Shown here: in pieces, positions 28,629-36,176 of the stretch
Layout: each line of letters starts with the position of its first letter
Numbering within the stretch: position 1 is the first letter of the stretch
Source of the DNA: DATBAT01 sp036271375
GTDB lineage: Bacteria; Acidobacteriota; Terriglobia; Terriglobales; Acidobacteriaceae
Length of the DNA stretch: 64,000 nucleotides
Reading direction: 5' to 3'
NCBI GenBank assembly: GCA_036271375.1
Contig: DATBAT010000258.1
Coordinates: forward strand, 1-64,000
Notes under the pieces: model-generated
The model's database searches: none
What the model was told of the DNA's origin: nothing
The model's input: the letters and a program-made list of their open reading frames with translations, nothing else
Program-made: the position numbers and the translations under genes

Positions 28629-28707
28629 AAATCCGTGGCCCGGATTTCGCCCGCGACTTCGATTTCTGCGAGTCGTGGCGTCAGGTATCGCCTTGGGGGA
28701 GGCGATA
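28629..28707 (+). promoter_or_regulatory. Three consecutive hairpins upstream of the sigma factor gene
   Basis: AAATCCG/CGGATTT pair at 28629-28635 and 28641-28647. CGACT/AGTCG pair at 28654-28658 and 28671-28675. TATCGCCT/AGGCGATA pair at 28686-28693 and 28700-28707 with loop TGGGGG. They end 56 nt before the sigma-factor ATG. None is followed by a T-tract, so they are not a simple terminator. They could be a structured leader RNA that controls entry into the type III secretion locus. No known riboswitch consensus was recognised. The rest of 28312-28763 holds no gene I can support. Confidence 0.35.
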
Positions 28708-28763
28708 GCAGTAAATGCTGTCCTCTAGCTCCGTGATCTTAGTTCCAGCCAGGAGCCGTACCG

Positions 28764-29528
28764 ATGTCCCGGCCCAACACTGCAAGCGCGAATTTTGAGG
28801 ACAGTGAACAGACGCCTGCCCGGGCGGAAGTAGCCAGGCTCATCGAGTCACATCTCTCATACTCCCACGCAATCGCCTCGGAAGTAATTCGCAGGCTGCC
28901 GCCCGATCTCGAGAAAAAAGACATGGAAGGGTGGGCTGAGCTTGGCTTGGTCGAGGCTGCCAACGCTTTTGACCGTACGCGAGGCGTGCAATTCAAGACC
29001 TTCTCCTACTACCGCATTAAAGGCGCGGTCTACGACGGACTGCGCAAGACGGGCTGGTATCCCAGGGGCCAGTATCAGCAGATGCGTTTCGAAATGGCCG
29101 CCAACGAATACATGAAGGACGCGGCCGGGGAATCGGCGCCACCTTCCTCTGCGGATGCCCAGTTACGAGACTTAAAAGACCTGACCGGAAGCGTTGTCAC
29201 CTGTTACATGCTTTCGTTGGACGCGTTACCGCAAGAGCCGGTCGACGAGGGGCAAACCTCCGCGGAAGAAACCGCAGTCCGCAATCAGGAGAAAAAGCAC
29301 ATTCGGTTCTCTCTCGCGCAACTGCCGGAGATGAACCGCAAAATCCTGGAGCATTGCTACTTCGAAGGCTTGACCCTGGAGGAAGCGGGCCGAAAGCTCG
29401 GCTACTCCAAGTCCTGGATGTGCCGGCTCCATGCGAAGTCTCTCGAAATGCTGCGCAAACAGTTAAACCAAATCTGGGGTAGTCCGGCTTCACCTTCGCC
29501 AGCAACCATTTCTGGAATTCTCCGATAA
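28764..29528 (+). CDS. Sigma-28 (FliA/WhiG)-type RNA polymerase sigma factor opening the T3SS locus
   Basis: 254 aa, the length of FliA-type factors. Region 2 is at about residues 25-95 (LEKKDMEGWAELGLVEAANAF in two motifs: DMEGWAELGLVEA, then FDRTRGVQFKTFSYYRIKGA). A region 3-like part follows, and region 4 at about 190-240 reads LPEMNRKILEHCYFEGLTL with GYSKSWMCRLHAKSLEML. In flagellated bacteria such factors switch on late flagellar genes. Here no flagellar genes are near and the very next gene is the inner-rod candidate sctI, so the factor probably switches on the secretion system. A promoter-like motif of the right type overlaps its 3' end (29501-29532) and recurs at two more sites in the locus. 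Confidence 0.88.
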   Translation: MSRPNTASANFEDSEQTPARAEVARLIESHLSYSHAIASEVIRRLPPDLEKKDMEGWAELGLVEAANAFDRTRGVQFKTFSYYRIKGAVYDGLRKTGWYPRGQYQQMRFEMAANEYMKDAAGESAPPSSADAQLRDLKDLTGSVVTCYMLSLDALPQEPVDEGQTSAEETAVRNQEKKHIRFSLAQLPEMNRKILEHCYFEGLTLEEAGRKLGYSKSWMCRLHAKSLEMLRKQLNQIWGSPASPSPATISGILR

Positions 29529-29532
29529 TTTG
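29501..29532 (+). promoter_or_regulatory. Sigma-28-like promoter motif before sctI
   Basis: AGCAAC (29501-29506), a 14-bp spacer, then TCCGATAATTTG (29521-29532). The FliA consensus -10 is GCCGATAA. The -35 element sits at the spacing FliA uses. The identical AGCAAC and TCCGATAATTTG blocks with the same spacer occur at 44708-44739. The motif is only 7 bp from the sctI start, so the transcript may be almost leaderless. Confidence 0.5.
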
Positions 29533-29538
29533 GATGTC

Positions 29539-30075
29539 ATGGTAGACCCAACAATTAATAGCGTCCGTGGCAAGGGAATTTCACCCGTAGGCGAACAGGA
29601 CCAGACCAGCCCGGCAAAAACCCAGGAATCGAAGTTCGATAAAGTCCGCTCGCGACTGCAGGATGAGCAGGCGGCAAAAGTCGACATTCCGCCGGAAGCC
29701 AAGCAAGTTTCCCTCCAGCAGAAAAAAGTCCTCGAGACCCAACTTTCGAAGCGTCTGGAAACCACCAAGCCAAACCAGGTTTTTGGACCCGACATGAAAC
29801 GAGCAAAAGAGGGCATCACCCAGTTGTCTACTCGCGTGAATGCCCTGCCCAAGACGCCTGCGTTTGAACCCTTTCGTGACCGGCTGACGAGTATCGACAA
29901 CCAATTTCAGCAGACGGGCAAGCTGGTGAATTCGATCAAGGGCACCGAGAGTCCGCAAGAGTTGATGGGCATTCAGAACAAGCTGTACCAGATGTCGGAG
30001 AACCTTGAATTAATGAGCAAGGCGATAGAACAACTGACTTCTGGAGTGAAGTCCATTCTGCAAACTCAGGTTTAG
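29539..30075 (+). CDS. sctI: Candidate T3SS inner-rod protein SctI
   Basis: 178 aa (ATG 29539; a TTG at 29530 is an alternative). The N-terminal 60 residues are polar and low in hydrophobics. The middle is helical. The last 40 residues (ESPQELMGIQNKLYQMSENL, then SKAIEQLTSGVKSIL and final TQV) match the C-terminal pattern of YscI/HrpB inner-rod proteins, which have DPxxLLxLQ, then a helix ending in a Lys/Thr-Gly-Ile-xx-Leu segment. Position directly before sctJ is where sctI normally lies. It would assemble into the rod between the export gate and the needle. It is longer than typical (about 90-120 aa). No Shine-Dalgarno is seen. Confidence 0.6.
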   Translation: MVDPTINSVRGKGISPVGEQDQTSPAKTQESKFDKVRSRLQDEQAAKVDIPPEAKQVSLQQKKVLETQLSKRLETTKPNQVFGPDMKRAKEGITQLSTRVNALPKTPAFEPFRDRLTSIDNQFQQTGKLVNSIKGTESPQELMGIQNKLYQMSENLELMSKAIEQLTSGVKSILQTQV

Positions 30076-30102
30076 GCATACCGTTTAAGAATCGAGGATC
30101 GA

Positions 30103-30930
30103 TTGAGCTGGCAACACTTTTCGAAGCTGCTGATTGTGGCGGGCGCATTCCTGTTTTTGACCGCCTGTATGACGCATGAGTTGCAGACGGAACTTAGCGA
30201 ACGCGACGCGCAGGAAATTGTCGTGTTGCTAAACGAAAACGGCATCGACGCCTCTGCCAGCAAAGCTACAGGCGAAAAAAAGGGCGAAGAGAAATGGACG
30301 GTGGCGATCCGAGGCGGCGACCAAAACCTGGCGCGCGCCTGGCGGGTGCTGCAAGAAAATGGCCTTCCGCGGCAGAAGGACAAGGGATTGGATGATGTGT
30401 TCGCGAGTTCGGGCATGATTCCGACGGCGGGGGAAGAAAAGGCGCGTCTGCTGATGGGCATCTCGGGAGAGATCAGCCGGACGTTGAAATCGGTTTCGGA
30501 CGTGGTCGACGCCCATGTGTTGGTGGTGATGCCGGAATCGAATCCGTTGCTGGACAAGAGCGAGCGCATGCCGCCTACCGCCTCGGTTTTGATTAAGTAC
30601 CGCGGGGCTAGCTTGCCTCTGGTAGAGGAAGACGTAAAAAAGCTGGTGGCGCGGGCGGTCGAAGGCTTGCAGCCGGAAAATGTCGTAGTGGTTTATAAGA
30701 AAATCGAGCCGAAGCAGACCATGGATCGCAGCTTGATTCCCATGTTGGGGAACCAGGAATTCCTGCTGGCTGCCTTAGTTTTGCTGGCGATCTCCAGTCT
30801 CGGCTGTTTGGCCTTGGCGGGAAAGGCCCGCTTCCAGCGCTCGAAAATCGAAAGCCTGGAGGATCAGCTTCAGGCGGCGACGCGCAAGCCGCAGCTTGAA
30901 ACTCCGGTCAAGATGGCGAGGACCAGTTGA
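30103..30930 (+). CDS. sctJ: T3SS inner-membrane ring lipoprotein SctJ (YscJ/FliF family)
   Basis: 275 aa. Lipoprotein signal with lipobox LTAC (FLFLTACMTHEL). Two ring-building domains follow: residues 28-85 (LSERDAQEIVVLLNENGIDA) and 110-200 (EEKARLLMGISGEISRTLKS, VVDAHVLVVMPE). A C-terminal transmembrane helix is at about residues 226-245 (FLLAALVLLAISSLGCLALA). The protein forms the inner-membrane ring around the export gate. The start is TTG at 30103 with GAGGA 4-5 nt upstream. Its stop overlaps the next gene's TTG start. The lipobox distinguishes it from flagellar FliF and marks the system as non-flagellar. Confidence 0.92.
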   Translation: MSWQHFSKLLIVAGAFLFLTACMTHELQTELSERDAQEIVVLLNENGIDASASKATGEKKGEEKWTVAIRGGDQNLARAWRVLQENGLPRQKDKGLDDVFASSGMIPTAGEEKARLLMGISGEISRTLKSVSDVVDAHVLVVMPESNPLLDKSERMPPTASVLIKYRGASLPLVEEDVKKLVARAVEGLQPENVVVVYKKIEPKQTMDRSLIPMLGNQEFLLAALVLLAISSLGCLALAGKARFQRSKIESLEDQLQAATRKPQLETPVKMARTS

Positions 30931-31214
30931 ACCTGGAAGTATTTTGCTATCTTGGGCTGCTAAAGTTTCCTGAAAAGTTGCAGCCCATGATGGCTCTTTT
31001 GGACGGTCCGCTGAAGACGCAGGCAACAGCTCTTTTGCAGGAACTGAAAGATGTGCCCAGACCTGAACTGCAGCGGCGATGGGCCAGGTTGCGCGATGAA
31101 GAGTACATCGCGACGCGTGGGCAAATCGAACAGCAGATCAAAGTTAGACTCGACGATATGCCGCCGTCGATAAGAGTCTGGTGTACGTCCTGGTTAGCAG
31201 ACCAACATGAGTGA
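30927..31214 (+). CDS. Small T3SS protein in the SctK position
   Basis: 95 aa with TTG start overlapping the sctJ stop (TTGA) and its end overlapping the sctL start by 8 bp. It is predicted to be helical (MMALLDGPLKTQATALLQEL, RRWARLRDEEYIATRGQIEQ). SctK/OrgA proteins bridge the ring to the cytosolic sorting platform and are encoded between sctJ and sctL, but they are usually about 200 aa. I see no convincing SctK motif, so the assignment is by position only. Overlaps on both sides make it almost certainly a real gene. Confidence 0.55.
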   Translation: MNLEVFCYLGLLKFPEKLQPMMALLDGPLKTQATALLQELKDVPRPELQRRWARLRDEEYIATRGQIEQQIKVRLDDMPPSIRVWCTSWLADQHE

Positions 31215-31839
31215 AAAAATCCTCAAAGCCGATGGCCTTCCGGAAAGGATGGCTTTTTCGTCTCCCAAGATTTTGAAGCGGGAGGCTTACGAAGCCACGC
31301 AGGACGCCAAGGACGTAGTCACCCAGGCACAGGAAAAGGCAAAGGATCTGCTCGAAAGCGCCGAGCGTCAACGGGACGCGATTCTGGAGACTTCCCGGCA
31401 GGAAGGTCGCGCGCAAGGTCTCGCCGAGTGGAACAACATTCTGGCGCAGGCTGCCCGACGTTCGGAAGAGCTAACAAAGAATTGGGAAGAAACCATGCTT
31501 CAACTCTCGGTGCGCGTTGCAGAGAAAATTATCGGAGAGCAACTCAAGCTGCACCCGGACACGATCGTTGCCATTGTCAGGGAGGCTCTCACCACAACCC
31601 GGGCAGGTCGAAGGCTGGTGATCCAGGTAAACGATCGCGAGGCTGACATCGTGCGGTCGCAAGTCGATCGCCTCAAAGGCGCATTGGGCCCCAGCAGCGA
31701 GATTGAGGTCGTGTCATCCACCACCGTGCCCACCGGCGGATGCGTAATCGAAAGCGAACTGGGCATCATCGACGCGCGTCTTGAAACGCAACTGAAGTGC
31801 CTCGAAGACGTCCTGCTGCGCCGCACTTCTTCCAACTAA
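31207..31839 (+). CDS. sctL: T3SS ATPase stator SctL (FliH/YscL family)
   Basis: 210 aa. Residues 25-95 form an alanine/glutamate-rich coiled coil (ATQDAKDVVTQAQEKAKDL). Residues 105-205 carry the FliH/YscL C-terminal domain (LQLSVRVAEKIIGEQLKLHP, IVREALTTTRAGRRLVIQVN, ESELGIIDARLETQLKCLED). SctL dimers hold the ATPase SctN and link it to SctQ. It overlaps the previous gene by 8 bp, and sctN follows after 1 bp, so the genes are co-translated. Confidence 0.9.
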   Translation: MSEKILKADGLPERMAFSSPKILKREAYEATQDAKDVVTQAQEKAKDLLESAERQRDAILETSRQEGRAQGLAEWNNILAQAARRSEELTKNWEETMLQLSVRVAEKIIGEQLKLHPDTIVAIVREALTTTRAGRRLVIQVNDREADIVRSQVDRLKGALGPSSEIEVVSSTTVPTGGCVIESELGIIDARLETQLKCLEDVLLRRTSSN

Positions 31840-31840
31840 C

Positions 31841-33178
31841 ATGCCGAACAAGGTCACCGATATTCGCGGCTACCTCGACCGGATTGAACAGGCTTCTCCG
31901 GTGCAGGTTCGCGGGCGGGTCAAGGAAGTTGTGGGTCTCGTGGTGAAAGCTGTAGTCCCCGAAGCATGGATCGGCCAGTTGTGCCTGATCAAGAATCCAC
32001 GATCCTCTGTTCCGGTAAAAGCTGAGGTGGTCGGCTTCCGCGACGGCGATGTTCTGCTCATGCCTTTGGGAGAACTGGTGAACGTGGGTCCGCACAGCGA
32101 AGTCATCCCCACGGGAAATTGTCTGACCGTCAAGGTTGGCGACAATTTGCTGGGCCGCGTGCTGAATGGATTAGGCGAGCCCATGGATGCAGACACCAAG
32201 GGACCTCTGAACTGCTCCGAAGAGTTCCCGGTTCTTGGTTATCCTCCCGATCCCCTCAAGCGCCAGCGAGTTACCAGGCCCATTTCTCTGGGAGTTCGCG
32301 CCATCGACGCTGTTCTCACGGCGGGAGAGGGCCAGCGCATTGGATTGTTTGCGGCTGCCGGCGGTGGCAAAAGCACTCTGCTTGGAATGATCGCGCGAAA
32401 CACCGAGGCTGACGTCAATGTGATCACGCTGGTTGGCGAACGTGGCCGCGAAGTGCGCGATTTCATCGAGCAGGATCTCGGACCCGAAGGCGTCAAGCGC
32501 TCTGTGATTGTGTGCGCGACCTCGAACGAGTCGTCCCTGGTGCGCCTGAAAGCTGCCTATGTCGGCACCGCCATCGCCGAATATTTCCGCAACAAGGGCC
32601 TCAAAGTGATGTTGATGATGGATTCGGTCACTCGCTTTGCCCGAGCGCAGCGCGAGATCGGCCTGGCTTGCGGAGAGCCTCCAGCCCGCGCAGGATACAC
32701 GCCTTCGGTATTCGCCGAACTGCCCAAACTCCTGGAGAGGTCGGGAAACTCCGACAAGGGTTCGATTACCGCCATTTACACCGTGCTGGTCGCGGGCGAT
32801 GACATGAACGAACCGGTGGCCGACGAAGTCCGATCGATTCTCGATGGTCACATCATCCTGTCGCGGGAGCTGGCCGCGCGCAATCATTATCCCGCGATCA
32901 ACATTCTGGAAAGCGCCAGCCGTGTGATGAGCTCCGTCACTGACAAATCGCATCGGGTTTCCGCGGGGGATTTGCGCGACCGGATGGCCACCTATGCCAA
33001 GAATGAAGACCTAATTCTTCTGGGAGCTTACAAGGGCGGTACGGACAAGCGCGTCGACGACGCCATCGCGAAAATGCCTGAGATCAATGCATTCCTGAAG
33101 CAGGCGACGGACGAAAAATCGGATTTTGCCGGGGCAGTCGACAACTTGAAAAAGATGTTTCCGGCGAATGTGTCATGA
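31841..33178 (+). CDS. sctN: T3SS ATPase SctN
   Basis: 445 aa, family-normal length. N-terminal beta-barrel at residues 1-100. The Walker A loop is AAAGGGKST at about 171-179 (Lys177); most homologues have AGSGVGKST, so three positions are smaller residues here. ERGREVRDFIEQDLG is the type III ATPase signature, and the Walker B strand is VMLMMDSVTRFARAQREIGL. The hexamer unfolds and releases substrates from chaperones before export. It overlaps sctO by 4 bp (ATGA). Confidence 0.96.
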   Translation: MPNKVTDIRGYLDRIEQASPVQVRGRVKEVVGLVVKAVVPEAWIGQLCLIKNPRSSVPVKAEVVGFRDGDVLLMPLGELVNVGPHSEVIPTGNCLTVKVGDNLLGRVLNGLGEPMDADTKGPLNCSEEFPVLGYPPDPLKRQRVTRPISLGVRAIDAVLTAGEGQRIGLFAAAGGGKSTLLGMIARNTEADVNVITLVGERGREVRDFIEQDLGPEGVKRSVIVCATSNESSLVRLKAAYVGTAIAEYFRNKGLKVMLMMDSVTRFARAQREIGLACGEPPARAGYTPSVFAELPKLLERSGNSDKGSITAIYTVLVAGDDMNEPVADEVRSILDGHIILSRELAARNHYPAINILESASRVMSSVTDKSHRVSAGDLRDRMATYAKNEDLILLGAYKGGTDKRVDDAIAKMPEINAFLKQATDEKSDFAGAVDNLKKMFPANVS

Positions 33179-33672
33179 CCCAGTTCTCCTACCGGCTGCG
33201 ACCGTTGCTGGAGCAGAAGGAGCAGATCAGAAAAGATTGCGAAAACGACAAGCTGCGGCGCGACCGAGAGCTGGAGGCGCAAGAGGCCAGGCTGCTTGAA
33301 CTACAGAAGCAGCAAAAAGATCTGGAAGAAAAGCGCGAAAAATTGCGCCGCGAGCTTTTCGCCACCACCCAACAGGGCCCGCCAACGGCGCACGATGTGG
33401 CCGACCGCCGAGCCTACGTAAAAGTCGTGGAACAACAGATTGAAGACGCGAAGAGCGACATTTTTGCGCAACGGCAAGTCATCGAAGATTGCAAGGCGCA
33501 GGTAGAAGAGGCAAAACGGCGAGTGGAAGAGGCCAGGCGGGAAGTTGAAGTTCTGGAAAAGCACCGGGCCAAACAGGAAGAGCGTTTCCGCCGAATGTTG
33601 CAAGCAAAAGAGGACCTGGAACTAGACGAAGTCGGTAACGTTCTGTACTCAACCAGAAGGTACCAGACATGA
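33175..33672 (+). CDS. sctO: T3SS ATPase stalk protein SctO (FliJ/YscO family)
   Basis: 165 aa, nearly all coiled coil with high Glu, Arg, Lys and Gln (FSYRLRPLLEQKEQIRKDCE, KQQKDLEEKREKLRRELFA, VEEARREVEVLEKHRAKQEE). FliJ/YscO proteins insert into the ATPase hexamer and couple ATP hydrolysis to the export gate. The N-terminus FSYRLRPLLEQKE is like FliJ proteins. It overlaps both neighbours by 4 bp, so all three are translated together. Confidence 0.85.
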   Translation: MTQFSYRLRPLLEQKEQIRKDCENDKLRRDRELEAQEARLLELQKQQKDLEEKREKLRRELFATTQQGPPTAHDVADRRAYVKVVEQQIEDAKSDIFAQRQVIEDCKAQVEEAKRRVEEARREVEVLEKHRAKQEERFRRMLQAKEDLELDEVGNVLYSTRRYQT

Positions 33673-34298
33673 AAATCACAGATTCGCAACCGCCTGTGTC
33701 CGACGCTAATTCTCCGGCTGACGATGCTGATTCGGCCAAGAAGTCCAAAGACGATAAGGCATCCCCGTTTTCCCAATTGCTGTCGAAGAAGAAGGGCAAT
33801 AACAACGGTGACGAGTCTCCCAGTAAAGGCGCTCCGTCGCGGGAAGCCGTGTTCGACCCCGCCGCTGCCGGCTTAATACCGGGTCAAATGCCGAAAACCG
33901 AGTTGCCAATCAAGACAGCGCAGGTTGAAGGCAAGCAGCCAGTGACGCTGCCGGTGGAGCTTCAACAACTGGTGCGCGAAATCACGGTCGGCGTAAACGC
34001 CGCGGGCCGGCAGGAAGTTCATATCGAGATGAACTCCAACGTGTTGAAGGGGCTGCACATTCAGGTGGAAAGAAAAGACGGAGCCATTGCGATCCAGTTT
34101 CAGAGTACTTCCGACCAGGTGACCAATATTTTGCAGAGAAACGTGGCCGCATTGTCGCAGGCGTTTACCGATAAAGGCATGAACGAGCCGGTGATTCGCG
34201 TCAACGGGCCGAGTGAAGCTGGCGAGTCCGGAGAATTCAAAAGTCAATCGCAATTCGGCGGCCGCGGCCAACGCGGCGGCCAACGCGGGGGTCGATAG
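33669..34298 (+). CDS. sctP: Candidate T3SS needle-length/switch protein SctP (FliK/HpaP-like)
   Basis: 209 aa. The N-terminal 95 residues are polar and probably disordered. Residues 95-175 resemble the FliK/HpaP C-terminal domain (VHIEMNSNVLKGLHIQVER, IAIQFQSTSDQVTNILQ), which contacts SctU to switch substrate class. The tail ends in an unusual RGG-rich stretch (GGRGQRGGQRGGR). Position between sctO and sctQ is standard for sctP. Ruler proteins vary greatly, so the call rests on position plus the weak C-terminal match. Confidence 0.7.
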   Translation: MKITDSQPPVSDANSPADDADSAKKSKDDKASPFSQLLSKKKGNNNGDESPSKGAPSREAVFDPAAAGLIPGQMPKTELPIKTAQVEGKQPVTLPVELQQLVREITVGVNAAGRQEVHIEMNSNVLKGLHIQVERKDGAIAIQFQSTSDQVTNILQRNVAALSQAFTDKGMNEPVIRVNGPSEAGESGEFKSQSQFGGRGQRGGQRGGR

Positions 34299-34328
34299 CC
34301 GCACCCGGAATTTGCGGCGCGATCCCAT

Positions 34329-35738
34329 ATGAGCCATCCATTCGATAGTCTGCCTTTGCTGAGTTCTCAGGAGGTGCTCCTGTGGAATTGGTACGCCCGC
34401 GCCGGCATCGGCGGGTCGGACTGGAAATCATGGGTCGCGGAGATTTTCGGCCGGTTGGTGGAGCGTCCCGGCGGTCCGCAACTATCGCTGGTTCAGAGTC
34501 ACCTCGTCGACGCCAAATTCCAGGAGCAGACGCTGGCATTCGGCGCTAAGTGGGAGTTGTTCCTGGGGCGCGACGCGGAAAACGATATTCCCCTTGCCAA
34601 CAAGGCGATTTCCAGCAGACACGCGCGAGTTTTTCTCAGCGAGGGCCGCATTTATCTCGAGGATCTAGGCGGCGGACTCGGTACCTATCTCTGGGAAAAG
34701 AAGATCCTGACAAAAGAGCGGCAGCGGCTAAGAAACGGAGATCAGTTCACCATTTTCCCTTACCGGTTTCGGGTGATGGTGAGCGAATCCTGGACTCCGG
34801 AGCCTGAGGTGTCGATCGGGGAATTCCGTTCCCTGCCCTCGACCCGCGCCGACTTCCTGCAGATGTCGCCCCCACTTTGGCGGACCTTTGTGGTGAACGC
34901 CCAACCGGATGGGCAGCGCGCTTTGCTGGAGGTGAGTCCCGCGCTGCTGAATGGCCTTCAGCAGCGTGTTTTTGGCCCATTGGGGGTTGGTGCGGTCAAA
35001 GAATCGGTCCCCGCAGACGACACTCTGCTGGGTTTTGTTCTTCTGGCGCTTCTTGAGCGCCTGAACCAACGGCTAAAGTTTCCCCTGCAATTCTCGTTCA
35101 TGAAAAGCAATCGCAACAAAGGCGATGCCTGCCGGGGAATATCTCTCAGCTTTGCCGTCGGCGTTCCCGGCCTGTCGGGACACTGCCGGGTTTTCCTGCC
35201 GTTTGATTTTTTCTCCTCGCAAATGCTGACAATGCCCGCCGATTCCGGATTTCAAGGCCCAGCCGGTCTGGCGTGGAGCTTTCCGGTATCGGCCGGATTT
35301 GTAGATCTTTCGCGGGAAGAAATCTCGCAAATAGGCCTGGGGGACATCCTGGTTGCCGAACGCGGCACGGGCCTCCTACTTCCCAACGATTTCGGCAAGG
35401 GCTGGACCGGTTCACCGGAAGGAAGCAACTTCACCAGCCTCAAGGTCGATAAATATTTTGAGAGGACTACATCCGTGGAAGGTTTCGAGCAAGCGGCTGG
35501 CGATATGGCAAAACCCGCTCTGGAAAAATTGCCTCTTCGCCTGCATGTGATTGTCGCAGAGAAGGAAATGACGTTCGCCGATATTCAATCCCTGGCCCCG
35601 GGGGCGATTGTCGAACTGGGCGCCAGCAAGATTTCTCCGGTCAAGTTGATGGTGAACGGCAAAGTCCTTGGCGAGGGCGAACTGGTGGACGTAGAGGGCA
35701 ACCTCGCGGTCAAGATACTGCGCTGGAGAACCGCCTGA
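34329..35738 (+). CDS. sctQ: T3SS C-ring protein SctQ with fused N-terminal FHA domain
   Basis: 469 aa. Residues about 73-152 form an FHA domain: FLGRDAENDIPL with the conserved Gly-Arg, then ISSRHARVFLSEGRIYLEDL with the SxxH core, and NGDQFTIFPYRFRVMV. The usual Asn of the NGT turn is replaced (GGGLGTYL), so phospho-Thr affinity could be reduced. Residues 170-380 are the SctQ N-terminal/middle region. Residues 399-469 form a surface-presentation-of-antigens (SPOA) domain (LPLRLHVIVAEKEMTFADIQ, ELVDVEGNLAVKILRW). SctQ builds the cytosolic sorting platform. FHA is normally found in SctD, which SctQ reaches through SctK. The fusion may replace that link. TGATG overlap with the next gene. Confidence 0.88.
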   Translation: MSHPFDSLPLLSSQEVLLWNWYARAGIGGSDWKSWVAEIFGRLVERPGGPQLSLVQSHLVDAKFQEQTLAFGAKWELFLGRDAENDIPLANKAISSRHARVFLSEGRIYLEDLGGGLGTYLWEKKILTKERQRLRNGDQFTIFPYRFRVMVSESWTPEPEVSIGEFRSLPSTRADFLQMSPPLWRTFVVNAQPDGQRALLEVSPALLNGLQQRVFGPLGVGAVKESVPADDTLLGFVLLALLERLNQRLKFPLQFSFMKSNRNKGDACRGISLSFAVGVPGLSGHCRVFLPFDFFSSQMLTMPADSGFQGPAGLAWSFPVSAGFVDLSREEISQIGLGDILVAERGTGLLLPNDFGKGWTGSPEGSNFTSLKVDKYFERTTSVEGFEQAAGDMAKPALEKLPLRLHVIVAEKEMTFADIQSLAPGAIVELGASKISPVKLMVNGKVLGEGELVDVEGNLAVKILRWRTA

Positions 35739-36172
35739 TGGCTGTGTTTGTTCTGCAAGCCGCCAATGACACCGCCGCCCAGTTGACCTCCGTGAGTTCG
35801 CAGGTCGGCAGCTATCTGGAAGTCCTATTGGCGCTGGCTGGAGTGGTGGTCCTCGCCTACGTGACGTTGCGTTACGGATTGCCCTGGTTGTCAGGCGTAC
35901 GTCCAAACAATTCCGGGCCAATTCAAATCGTCGCGCGCTACCCATTGGAAGCGCGCAAGACGCTCTATCTGGTAAAGACTGGCTCCCAGGTATTCCTCAT
36001 CGGCACGTCAGAGAACCAGATGGAATACCTCACAACAATTGCTCCCGAGAACGCTGCGGAAATGCTGGAGAGTTCACCAACCGAAGAGGTACCGCGGAAG
36101 GATTTCCGGCAAGTCCTTGGCTGGATGCAAAAGGGTGGGGTATCCAACTCGCGCCGCCAGCCCGGAGCTTAA
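35738..36172 (+). CDS. FliO-like export-gate assembly protein
   Basis: 144 aa. A short N-terminal extracytoplasmic part, one transmembrane helix at about residues 27-47 (YLEVLLALAGVVVLAYVTLR), then a cytosolic FliO domain (IQIVARYPLEARKTLYLVKT, VFLIGTSENQMEYLTTI). FliO chaperones FliP/SctR assembly in flagella. Injectisomes of the known pathogens lack it. Its position directly before sctR is the flagellar fliO-fliP order. The ATG shares its A with the sctQ stop. Confidence 0.8.
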   Translation: MAVFVLQAANDTAAQLTSVSSQVGSYLEVLLALAGVVVLAYVTLRYGLPWLSGVRPNNSGPIQIVARYPLEARKTLYLVKTGSQVFLIGTSENQMEYLTTIAPENAAEMLESSPTEEVPRKDFRQVLGWMQKGGVSNSRRQPGA

Positions 36173-36176
36173 TCGC

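Noticed and set aside
28629..28707. cyclic-di-GMP or other known riboswitch
   Set aside because: The hairpins do not contain the conserved GEMM-I or other consensus loops that I know.
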